Shown: positions 27,983 through 35,789 of the stretch, in pieces
Layout of the letters: every line of letters starts with the position of its first letter
How positions within the stretch are numbered: the stretch's first letter is position 1
Assembly: GCA_016722445.1 (NCBI GenBank)
Contig: JADKIZ010000008.1
Location: forward strand, 62,001-126,000
Reading direction: 5' to 3'
Source: Flavobacteriales bacterium
Lineage (GTDB): Bacteria; Bacteroidota; Bacteroidia; Flavobacteriales_D; Sanyastnellaceae
Length of the DNA stretch: 64,000 bases
Notes under the pieces: model-generated
The model's input: only the letters and a program-made list of their open reading frames with translations
The model's database searches: none
Told to the model about the DNA's origin: nothing
Made by a program: the position numbers and the translations under genes

Positions 27983-29710
27983 TCAGAAATCAATCTGAAG
28001 ATTGAATGTTTTGCGAAGTGTTTCGAGTGAAGGATTCTTCAAAACCAACGCATCAAAACGTTGCTTGGACGTCTGATAGGTCGCTTTGATTTCTTCCTGT
28101 TTTAATATTTCAACTTTGAATTCAAGTCCACGGATATCGAATTCATTTCGCAGGAACTCGGTGAGCATGGATCTGTAATCATTAAAATACATTTCCTGTG
28201 TTGCACTTGGAAAAGCAACACGCAGTGAATTGCCAAGTTTCAATTCAATCACTGCTACTTTGAATGCAGATTGAACCTGCATATTGTGTTTGAGTTTTGT
28301 ATCAGCAAAAGCCTGCCAGGCAGATTGAATTTCTTGAGAAGTGTATTCACGCGTAGCAACTTCTTTCACTTGCTCTACCACTTCGGCCATAGCTGCTTCT
28401 TTCGTTGCAGTTGCCGTCATGGTTTTGCGGATGCTCACAGACTCTGCGGATTTTTGGATCAAGCCTTTTTTACCAAGGGTGGCTGTCGAAGGTGCAACAG
28501 AAGGTGTGACCAATGAAGCGCCTTGCCCTTGTGATGAAATGACCGACGGTGAAGGTGTTGATGCAGGTCTGGCCGCTGGTGCAGCAGGTTTCGCAACGGT
28601 ATCCCGACTACGAAAAGGCTTCAGTCTGAAGTTTTTTTTTTCGCCTTCTCTGTTGTTGTAGAGAATGCTTGCCAGTTTCATTAAGGTGAGTTCGACCAAC
28701 AACCGCTGATGTTTACTGCTGCGATACTGGGTATCGCATTCATTTACCATGGCAAGGCCTTGTATGAGTAAACGAAGATCTGCAGCTTGTGCCTGATCCT
28801 TGTATTTATCAGCGATACTATCACTCACTTCCATCAACGCAATGGTTTGAGCATCCTTACTCACCAACAAATTTCTGAAGTGATTTCCAAGTCCTGTAAT
28901 GAAGTGATGGCCATCAAAACCTTTGTTCAGCACTTCATCAAACAGAACGAGACATCCTGGCACATCCTCTTTGAGAATGAGGTCGGTCAGTTTGAAATAG
29001 TAATCATAATCGAGAACGTTGAGGTTCTGTATGATCGAATGATAGGTGAGATTACGTCCGCAAAATGCAACCACTTGGTCAAAGATGGAGAGTGCATCGC
29101 GCATGGCGCCGTCTGCCTTTTGTGCAATGACATGCAAAGCTTCCGGTTCAGCCGTAATGCCTTCTTTGACGGCAATTGACGCGAGGTGCTCTGTCATATC
29201 CTTCACGCGTATTCTGTTGAAGTCGAATATCTGACAACGACTCAGAATGGTTGGAAGGATTTTATGTTTTTCCGTAGTTGCAAGAATGAAAATGGCGTGC
29301 GCAGGAGGTTCTTCGAGTGTTTTCAGAAACGCATTGAACGCTGCTGTAGACAACATATGCACCTCGTCGATGATATAGACTTTGTATTGTCCAATCTGTG
29401 GTGGTATCCGAACACTGTCTACGATCGACCTGATGTCTTCAACAGAGTTGTTCGAAGCAGCATCAAGTTCAAAAATATTGAACTGAAGCTCATCAATGTC
29501 TTTGCCTAAAAGTCCATTTACTGCTTTGGCAAAAATTCGCGCGCATGTTGTTTTACCAACGCCACGTGGACCTGTGAACAAATACGCCTGTGCAATTTGA
29601 TGATTGGCAATCGCACTTTGCAACGTAGTGGTGATGTGCTTTTGCCCAACCACAGTCTCCCAGGAATCCGGGCGATACTTACGTGCCGATACGATGAAAT
29701 TTTCTGCCAT
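27983..29710 (-). CDS. dnaX: DNA polymerase III subunit gamma/tau
   Basis: 575-residue clamp-loader ATPase: Walker A GPRGVGKTT near residue 46, Walker B with IDEVHML, sensor 1 ATTEKHK and the arginine-finger region SRCQIFDF. The four-Cys zinc module usually found after the Walker A helix is missing; residues NGLLGKDIDELQ stand in its place. Domain III ends near residue 355, where a run of ten A (28632-28641) precedes a Pro/Ala-rich linker and the tau-specific C-terminus. Either shifted frame stops within about ten codons, which would give a gamma-like product of about 365 residues. ATG 29710 gives the family-typical MAENFIVSARKYRP. Confidence 0.96.
   Translation of the reverse strand: MAENFIVSARKYRPDSWETVVGQKHITTTLQSAIANHQIAQAYLFTGPRGVGKTTCARIFAKAVNGLLGKDIDELQFNIFELDAASNNSVEDIRSIVDSVRIPPQIGQYKVYIIDEVHMLSTAAFNAFLKTLEEPPAHAIFILATTEKHKILPTILSRCQIFDFNRIRVKDMTEHLASIAVKEGITAEPEALHVIAQKADGAMRDALSIFDQVVAFCGRNLTYHSIIQNLNVLDYDYYFKLTDLILKEDVPGCLVLFDEVLNKGFDGHHFITGLGNHFRNLLVSKDAQTIALMEVSDSIADKYKDQAQAADLRLLIQGLAMVNECDTQYRSSKHQRLLVELTLMKLASILYNNREGEKKNFRLKPFRSRDTVAKPAAPAARPASTPSPSVISSQGQGASLVTPSVAPSTATLGKKGLIQKSAESVSIRKTMTATATKEAAMAEVVEQVKEVATREYTSQEIQSAWQAFADTKLKHNMQVQSAFKVAVIELKLGNSLRVAFPSATQEMYFNDYRSMLTEFLRNEFDIRGLEFKVEILKQEEIKATYQTSKQRFDALVLKNPSLETLRKTFNLQIDF
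28608..28641 (-). promoter_or_regulatory. Predicted slippage/frameshift site in dnaX (A10, hairpin, early stop)
   Basis: The codons GAA AAA AAA AAC give an A10 run containing the in-phase heptamer A|AAA|AAC. CTTCA-GAC-TGAAG (28631-28619) follows directly as a 5-bp hairpin. The -1 frame stops at TAG (28610-28608); the +1 frame stops at TGA after four codons. This is the position where E. coli and Thermus make the short gamma subunit. Confidence 0.6.
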
Positions 29711-29790
29711 AGACCGCAAAGATGGGTTCAGCTCATGGGCTTCCAATCAACATTTTGTCAACAATTCTGAAGATCGGCCTAACCGACCGA

Positions 29791-30641
29791 TCAATCACAA
29801 TCCTGAAAGGTATACGCTTCGTATGGAGGCGTACTTGAATAAGTAAAACCTGGTTTTAACACATAGTATTTTATCAGATTCATGTCAAAACCTTCTGGTA
29901 CAATTCCTTCGAATAAATCGGAAGGAAGAATGGTAAGTCTGAAGAGGTCAGAATCTCCCACACGTTTCATTTTCAGGGCTGGAGTGGATGAAGCGAGTTC
30001 AGGTGTAGTGTAATTGAAAGCTGTAAACACACTTTGTTCCACACGTAAGAATAAATAACACTCATCATCACCCAGGTTTTGCAAAGCTGCATTGGTCTCC
30101 TGTCCATTGTCGTAAGTGATGGACAGAAAATCGTCTGGTTTGCCAATCTCCGGAAATGCGCAGTATGGATCATCGCACAATCGCGGTATGATGGTCACAT
30201 GTAAATCTTCGGTTTTCGCTTCACCACCATATTCTCCAGCATATGCATTTCCATCTTTCATTTTGGCCAGGCAAGAAATACCCAATGAAAAGAACTCTGT
30301 GGCTTCAACACCATAAAAATCTGTAGGTAGAAAACGAATACTGTAGAGTTTATCACTCACTTTGGTGAGGCGCATCGCTTCGCTAGAATTATTCCAGCTA
30401 CCGTTACCTGCTACCGGTCCGGCAGGTGCCCATGTCCACAAATAAACTGAATCATCGGGATGAGCATTCAGACGAGCATTTAATCCTGAGTTCTGCACAC
30501 CATCTGTGGTTTGCGCAACATTGATGTACAAAGTGATGGTGTCACTTTTACCGGTAGGCGAGGGCAGAATATAGGCCGCCTGTGCAAAACCATTCATTTG
30601 AAGAATGAGCCCTATCGCAATTGTAAAGAGTATTTTTTCAT
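29791..30641 (-). CDS. Secreted protein of the glucan locus with two similar halves (SusE/F-like, signal peptide frame-broken)
   Basis: The readable ORF begins at 30597, but the natural start is probably ATG 30641: adding one A to the run at 30633-30638 gives MKKILFTIAIGLILQ joined to MNGFAQ, a good signal peptide. The mature part has two related halves, each with a LY/LF-x-x-x-LPTDF-like core (SIRFLPTDFYG and RLTILPSDLFEG), suggesting tandem carbohydrate-binding-type beta domains as in SusE/SusF or DUF4961. It is the last gene of the SusC/D operon. Binding role inferred from context. Confidence 0.6.
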
Positions 30642-30670
30642 CGGATCAATTAACTCGGTTAAAGTTGAAT

Positions 30671-31142
30671 TTATAAATGGCGAGTGGCGCTTTCGCCAGT
30701 TGCAGCATCATAACAATTCTTTTCAAGATCGATGCCTAAAGTATTGTCTGATTCGCGCACGACAGACCCCAACAAGAGCTGCAAGGTATCTGTCGTATTG
30801 TAGAGGAAGAGGTATGTGGGAAATTGCTCGTTGTCGAATCCCCAAGTACCACCATTGCCAAAGAAGTTCTTTCCCGGACCTGGTTCTACTGTGTAGATTC
30901 TGCCTTCCCTTTTGAAATGTGAGCCGATATGGTGTTTCACCAGCCACTATATAGAAATCGCTCAGATCGCGTTCTTCCTTGATGGGATTATTGGGGTCTT
31001 GTTGTTTGAAGGATGAGATTTCCCAAGTTCCTTCCATACCAGCGATTTTATCGGATGGATCACCGAGTTCGCCTTTGAGATCTGGTTTGCAGGAATGCAT
31101 GAGAAGTGCCAGTCCTGAAATTGCTATGAGTATCTTTTTCAT
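30671..31142 (-). CDS. Lipoprotein of the glucan locus, DUF5004-like (frame-broken)
   Basis: The first part (from ATG 31142) has a lipoprotein signal ending LLMHSC, then GTWEISSFKQQD, typical of lipocalin-like or DUF5004 surface lipoproteins. The second part, in another frame, continues with EGRIYTVEPG and NGGTWGFDNEQ to the stop at 30671. The frames join if one A is added opposite 30910-30913, giving about 157 residues. It lies 23 bp after susD in the same operon; the role is inferred from context. Confidence 0.6.
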
Positions 31143-31165
31143 ATTGATCTTTTCGCTCGTTAAAA

Positions 31166-32557
31166 TTAATTACATCCTCCTTCCGGATTGAGTTCGAATC
31201 CAATCACTGTTGATTCTGCATTCGGGAATTGGATGGCCATACCCGGACAATCATAAGGTGCGTCTCTGATAACTACGTTCTCACCCAAAGTTCCCCTCCT
31301 GCGAAGTTGTTCCACATATTTTCCTTCACCGATGGTTTCAATGCGGTATTCAATACGGGCAGATGCAATGATGTCTTCGGCAGTAGTTGATCCTGGTAGT
31401 TCACTTCCAGGTCCATAAGCACGCAATCTGATGTCATTCAGATCTTGAATAGCTGTAGATAAATCGCTTCCCAATTCACCAAGCGCTTCAGCCCTGATCA
31501 ATTTGAGTTCAGTTAAATGAATGATGGGAACACTGAAAAGGTTGGAACCTGTCACTTTAATCAAAAAGCCGCGGTTATTCTCTGATGCTATCCAATTCGG
31601 AATACGTTGATCAGCAGGATTCAAATTGATGAAATTCTGAAAGTTCTCACTTAACATCAATTCTGCAACACCGTTGTTGACGTTGTAATAGCTCACAAAA
31701 GTTCCACAACGACGATCCTGTGCGGTGTCTGAACCGAGTAAGTAATATTTTGAAACTGTTCCAAAAACCGATTCACTGATGGTGTTATTGTCGAAAGAAA
31801 TATCAGGGTACCTGTTGAAGTCTGGAATCAATGAGAATTGGCCGGAATTGATTACTTCATTGCAATATGACACTGCGTTACTATAATCATTCATGAGGAA
31901 ATATACATTCGCCAAAACGCCAGCGGCAGCGTAACGCGTTGCGTAAACACTATTCAACTCGGGCAGATTGTCATGAGCGAAGTTGAGGTCTTCAATCACA
32001 AAATCATAAACTTCTTTCACGGATGATCTTTGCAATGGATCAGCAGCTGCTTCATCTCTGATAGGAACGCCAGCATGCGTATTTCCAGCAGTGTATCCAT
32101 ATGGCTGTGCCCAAAGTTTAACGGCAGACCAATGGCAGAATCCTCGGAGGAATCGAGCTTCTGCAATCAAGCGGCCTTTCTCTGCTTCCGAAAGATCGGC
32201 AATGGCGTCGATGTTGTCGAGCAAAGTATTACATCTCCAAATCACAGTGTACAAATCTTGATACACCTTATTGGTTGTGCTATTAAAAAATGTGGTCTGT
32301 CGAGCGTAAACAGAACGCAAATCATTGTTGGTATTAGGTTGTTCCAGATTGTCCGATAACAATTCTGAGATGGACTGAATTCGGCCATCATATAAATTGG
32401 CTAATGCGTCGTAACAACTGTTCAATGTTTCTTGTGCATCGGATGCAGTGTTGAACAAGTCTTCTCGCAATGCGCCTGTCGGTGGTTGATCGAGCCATTT
32501 CTTACATGAACTGAGTCCGAGTCCTGCCAGTAAAACCAGTGAGAGTATCTTTTTCAT
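31166..32557 (-). CDS. susD: RagB/SusD family nutrient-uptake outer membrane lipoprotein
   Basis: 463 residues. Signal peptide with lipobox LGLSSC, then KKWLDQPPTGAL, the usual SusD N-terminus. TPR-like helices follow (ALANLYDGR; EARFLRGFCHWSAVKLW) and a typical C-terminus (RIEYRIETIGEGKYVEQLRR). SusD forms the lid of the SusC transporter and binds glycan at the cell surface. It starts 18 bp after the susC stop. The symbol denotes family, not proven starch specificity, though the GH13 amylase next door supports an alpha-glucan. Confidence 0.93.
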   Translation of the reverse strand: MKKILSLVLLAGLGLSSCKKWLDQPPTGALREDLFNTASDAQETLNSCYDALANLYDGRIQSISELLSDNLEQPNTNNDLRSVYARQTTFFNSTTNKVYQDLYTVIWRCNTLLDNIDAIADLSEAEKGRLIAEARFLRGFCHWSAVKLWAQPYGYTAGNTHAGVPIRDEAAADPLQRSSVKEVYDFVIEDLNFAHDNLPELNSVYATRYAAAGVLANVYFLMNDYSNAVSYCNEVINSGQFSLIPDFNRYPDISFDNNTISESVFGTVSKYYLLGSDTAQDRRCGTFVSYYNVNNGVAELMLSENFQNFINLNPADQRIPNWIASENNRGFLIKVTGSNLFSVPIIHLTELKLIRAEALGELGSDLSTAIQDLNDIRLRAYGPGSELPGSTTAEDIIASARIEYRIETIGEGKYVEQLRRRGTLGENVVIRDAPYDCPGMAIQFPNAESTVIGFELNPEGGCN

Positions 32558-32575
32558 TGTATGGTTCATGAGTGA

Positions 32576-35500
32576 TTAGAAATTCGCGTTGAGTGTGATG
32601 TAATAACTTCTTTCCTGTGGAGGAGTGAGGTAGGTGACATTCGGACTGAGGTTTCTATCCTGAGCATTTTCGAAGTCGCGCACCAGTTCTGGATCCAGTC
32701 CAGGGAAATTCGTGATGACAAACAAATTAGAAGCTGCAAGTGATACAACCAAACCGCGTATCGGACTTCCTTCTTTCATTTTGAAATTGTATGAAAGATT
32801 GACGTTTTTCAATCGGAGATAGTCAGCTTTGTAAATAAATAAAGTTGTATTCCACCAAGGATTTCCTGCCTGCAGGCCATAAGTGTTTTCATTCATTGTA
32901 AGTCTTGCGAACTGAGCATCTGTATCACCTGGTTCCTGCCAACGATCGAAAATATCGGTGCGCATATTCCAATCTGTTACAACGCCCATTTGTCGTTTTC
33001 CCGACGAATCAAAGATTTTCGCACCAAGACTATACACCATGAAGAACGAAAATCCCCAATTTTTATAACTGAAGGAATTGGTAATTCCGCCATAAGCTTT
33101 TGGAATACCTGCACCTGCGAATTGTCTGTTGGTCAGGTCATAAGTATAGGTTGTATCGCCATCTAGGTCATAATACATCGGACGACCATTCTCTGGATCA
33201 ATACCAGCGAATTGAACGAGATAAAACGAACCAACAGGTTTGCCAATCTGCACACGTGAATCGTTCGTACCACCGCTGAGTGCATCCGGCGTGAAGTCTC
33301 CAATACTCAAAACTTCATTGGTATTGCGAGAGATATTGAGATCTGTTATCCACTGAAGTTTGCGCTTTACATTTAAGTTATTGGAGTGAATGGTGAATTC
33401 AATTCCCTGATTTTTAATTGAGCCTGCATTGGCCCAAACTTTTGAAAACCCTGTGCTGGTTTGCACATTGTATTCCAACAATACGTCAGTTGTTTTCTTA
33501 TGATATACACCCAGCGTACCGGTAATACGATCATTCAAAATTCCAAACTCAAGAGCGGCATCTAACACCCGCGAGCTTTCCCATTGAAGGTCAGGATTTC
33601 CTATTTGTGTTTGATAACGGTATGGCAAACCATTATATCCACCAGAACTCAGCGACCATTTTTCATACTGTGCGTCTCTTGGAATGTCCGCATTACCAGT
33701 AATACCCCAAGATGCGCGAAGTTTGAGGAAGTTGATCTTCTTAACTGATTTCAAGAATGACTCCTCGCTCAAAATCCAACCCACAGATGCTGAAGGGAAG
33801 TTACCCCATTTGGATTCTGTTCCGAATTTGGAAGATGCATCGGTTCGGTCTACCAGTTGCACATAATATTTATCCTGAATGGAATAATTAAAACGTGCGA
33901 AGAAACTTGTGAATGTCATGACATCCTGAAATGAGTTTCCATATTGCGCAGAAATGGTATCGTTGTCGATTTCACTTGCCGTTGGAAGATCTGTAAGCAA
34001 TGGATATTTCACTTGAGAATATCCTCTAGTAGTTGATTTCTGAATTTCACTACCTACCATCAAACTCACTTTGTGGTTCTCATGATAAGTCCTGTTGTAG
34101 TTGATGGTCCCATTGGTATTCCAATTCGTAACCCAATTCGGAAATTTTTCAGCGTAATTCTGCGTTTGACCAATATTGATTCCTTCAGGTAGGAATTTCA
34201 TTTCATTTTGATCGAGATAGTCCAATGAGCCCGTTCCACGTAAAGACCAATATTTATTGATCACATATGTGAGCGCATGGTTTGTGATCACACGCTTGTC
34301 CACATTCACCCATTTTCTCAAATCACGATAGGCTACCGGATTAGAATATCCTCCATTCCACATGTAATAATCACCCAATGAGTCATACACAGGGAAATAG
34401 GGGAGTGCTGTTGACATGGCTTCACCAATACCACCACTCCACGCAGCATCAACCCTGTGGTTCACGCTATTGGTATAAGAACCACCAGCGGAATACATCA
34501 GTTTATCTGTGATTTGCCAATCAATATTCAATCTTGCGGTATTTCTGATAAATCGGTTACCAATGATGTATGAACCATTGTCTTCATTGCCAAGTCCAGC
34601 ATACAATTTGAACTTGTTCATGACGTAACCAACTCCGACATTGTATGATTGTTTGATACCAATTCCTGTGAGCTCATCAAACCAATTCGTATTGGTTTTC
34701 ATTGCTTCTTTGTATTTCGCTTCTCGAACAGAAGGAAGATCTGATGATGTTGAAAGTCCGGGTAACCATGCGTATCCCGTTCCACCATCATTTTCCCAAG
34801 CTTCTTGTCGAATCGTGAGATATTCTTCAGTAGTCATCATATTGGGCTTGGACGCTGCTGCAGATGTTCCAACTCTCACAGAAAGGTCAACAGTAAGTCC
34901 TTTTTGTTTACCTCGTTTTGTGGTAATCAATACCACACCATTTGCGCCACGTGAACCATAAATACCGGTGGCAGACGCATCGGTCAAAACCTCCACACTT
35001 TCAATGTCATTAGGATTCAAAAAGGTGAGAGGGTTGTTATTCATCGCTCCGGAATTTCCTCTGAGGAAAGGATTTTGAGTGACCGGAATTCCGTCCACCA
35101 CATACAATGGATCACCACCAGCCGAAATGGAACTGATACCCCTGATTCGAACCAGCGAGCCAGATCCAGCAAGTCCGGAACCTTGCGATACTTGTATACC
35201 TGCGCCTTTTCCTTGAAGTGCTGCTTCAAAACTTGGTACAGGAACTTTGGTCATTTCTTTACCATCAATCTTGGTAATCGATCCTGTCACATCTCGCTTT
35301 CGTTGAACGCCATATCCAACTACAACAACTTCTTCGGTCATTTTGATGTCCGATTCAAGCTTGACGTCTAATTCTAATATCTGACCTGACTCCAGTTTAA
35401 TTTCTTTGGTTTGTGTGACAAATCCGATCAAAATAAATTCGATGGAGTGTGAACCAGGAATCAATGTGAGTGCATAGTTGCCATCCATGTCGGTGGATGC

Positions 35501-35650
35501 ACCAACACCACTCACTTTATCTTTCACCACAACTCCAGGCAAAGTCTGATTTTCATTGTCGAAAACTGTTCCCTTCACAGTTTGAGCATGGGAGAGCTGA
35601 GCACTGATTGCAATACATAGAATGGTGATTGCACTGTAAAGTCTTTTCAT
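32576..35650 (-). CDS. susC: SusC/RagA family TonB-linked outer membrane transporter
   Basis: 1,024 residues: signal peptide (ISAQLSHAQ), carboxypeptidase-D-like domain (VKGTVFDNENQTLPGV), the SusC-specific linker EEVVVVGYGVQ, a plug with the SusC/RagA signature (YGSRGANGVVLITTKRG) and a large barrel ending YYITLNANF. It imports oligosaccharides with SusD using TonB energy. ATG 35650 is chosen over a TTG six bases upstream. A -7 element and a palindromic operator lie upstream, shared in type with the amylase gene. Confidence 0.95.
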   Translation of the reverse strand: MKRLYSAITILCIAISAQLSHAQTVKGTVFDNENQTLPGVVVKDKVSGVGASTDMDGNYALTLIPGSHSIEFILIGFVTQTKEIKLESGQILELDVKLESDIKMTEEVVVVGYGVQRKRDVTGSITKIDGKEMTKVPVPSFEAALQGKGAGIQVSQGSGLAGSGSLVRIRGISSISAGGDPLYVVDGIPVTQNPFLRGNSGAMNNNPLTFLNPNDIESVEVLTDASATGIYGSRGANGVVLITTKRGKQKGLTVDLSVRVGTSAAASKPNMMTTEEYLTIRQEAWENDGGTGYAWLPGLSTSSDLPSVREAKYKEAMKTNTNWFDELTGIGIKQSYNVGVGYVMNKFKLYAGLGNEDNGSYIIGNRFIRNTARLNIDWQITDKLMYSAGGSYTNSVNHRVDAAWSGGIGEAMSTALPYFPVYDSLGDYYMWNGGYSNPVAYRDLRKWVNVDKRVITNHALTYVINKYWSLRGTGSLDYLDQNEMKFLPEGINIGQTQNYAEKFPNWVTNWNTNGTINYNRTYHENHKVSLMVGSEIQKSTTRGYSQVKYPLLTDLPTASEIDNDTISAQYGNSFQDVMTFTSFFARFNYSIQDKYYVQLVDRTDASSKFGTESKWGNFPSASVGWILSEESFLKSVKKINFLKLRASWGITGNADIPRDAQYEKWSLSSGGYNGLPYRYQTQIGNPDLQWESSRVLDAALEFGILNDRITGTLGVYHKKTTDVLLEYNVQTSTGFSKVWANAGSIKNQGIEFTIHSNNLNVKRKLQWITDLNISRNTNEVLSIGDFTPDALSGGTNDSRVQIGKPVGSFYLVQFAGIDPENGRPMYYDLDGDTTYTYDLTNRQFAGAGIPKAYGGITNSFSYKNWGFSFFMVYSLGAKIFDSSGKRQMGVVTDWNMRTDIFDRWQEPGDTDAQFARLTMNENTYGLQAGNPWWNTTLFIYKADYLRLKNVNLSYNFKMKEGSPIRGLVVSLAASNLFVITNFPGLDPELVRDFENAQDRNLSPNVTYLTPPQERSYYITLNANF

Positions 35651-35696
35651 GAGCAAGTAGTTCGTTTAGGTCTCTATAAGGGTTAAACAACGGTGT

Positions 35697-35704
35697 CAAA
35701 CATA
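35697..35704 (-). promoter_or_regulatory. -7 element (TATGTTTG) of the susC operon
   Basis: It matches TAnnTTTG and lies 46 bases before the susC ATG. The operator at 35722-35738 covers the place of the -33 element. Confidence 0.55.
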
Positions 35705-35721
35705 ACATAAAATTGATCATA

Positions 35722-35738
35722 AGTGTCATTTGGACACT
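35722..35738. promoter_or_regulatory. Palindromic operator upstream of susC
   Basis: A perfect 6-5-6 inverted repeat, AGTGTC-ATTTG-GACACT. A nearly identical copy lies before the amylase gene at 38664-38682. Its place over the -33 region suggests repression by a regulator that is not encoded in the window. Confidence 0.65.
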
Positions 35739-35746
35739 AAGATCAT

Positions 35747-35778
35747 CGCCATCCCGGATTGACTGTTCCGTGATGGCG
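35747..35778 (-). other. Inverted repeat between amylase stop and susC operator
   Basis: CGCCATC (35747-35753) and GATGGCG (35772-35778) can form a 7-bp stem in the transcript leaving the amylase gene. No T tract follows, so it is at best a weak terminator or an mRNA 3' end stabiliser. Confidence 0.3.
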
Positions 35779-35789
35779 ACGAATTCGGT

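Noticed and set aside
30671..31142. Two separate small genes in the glucan locus
   Set aside because: The parts overlap, lie in adjacent frames, and join into one lipoprotein when one A is restored; neither alone has a complete domain.
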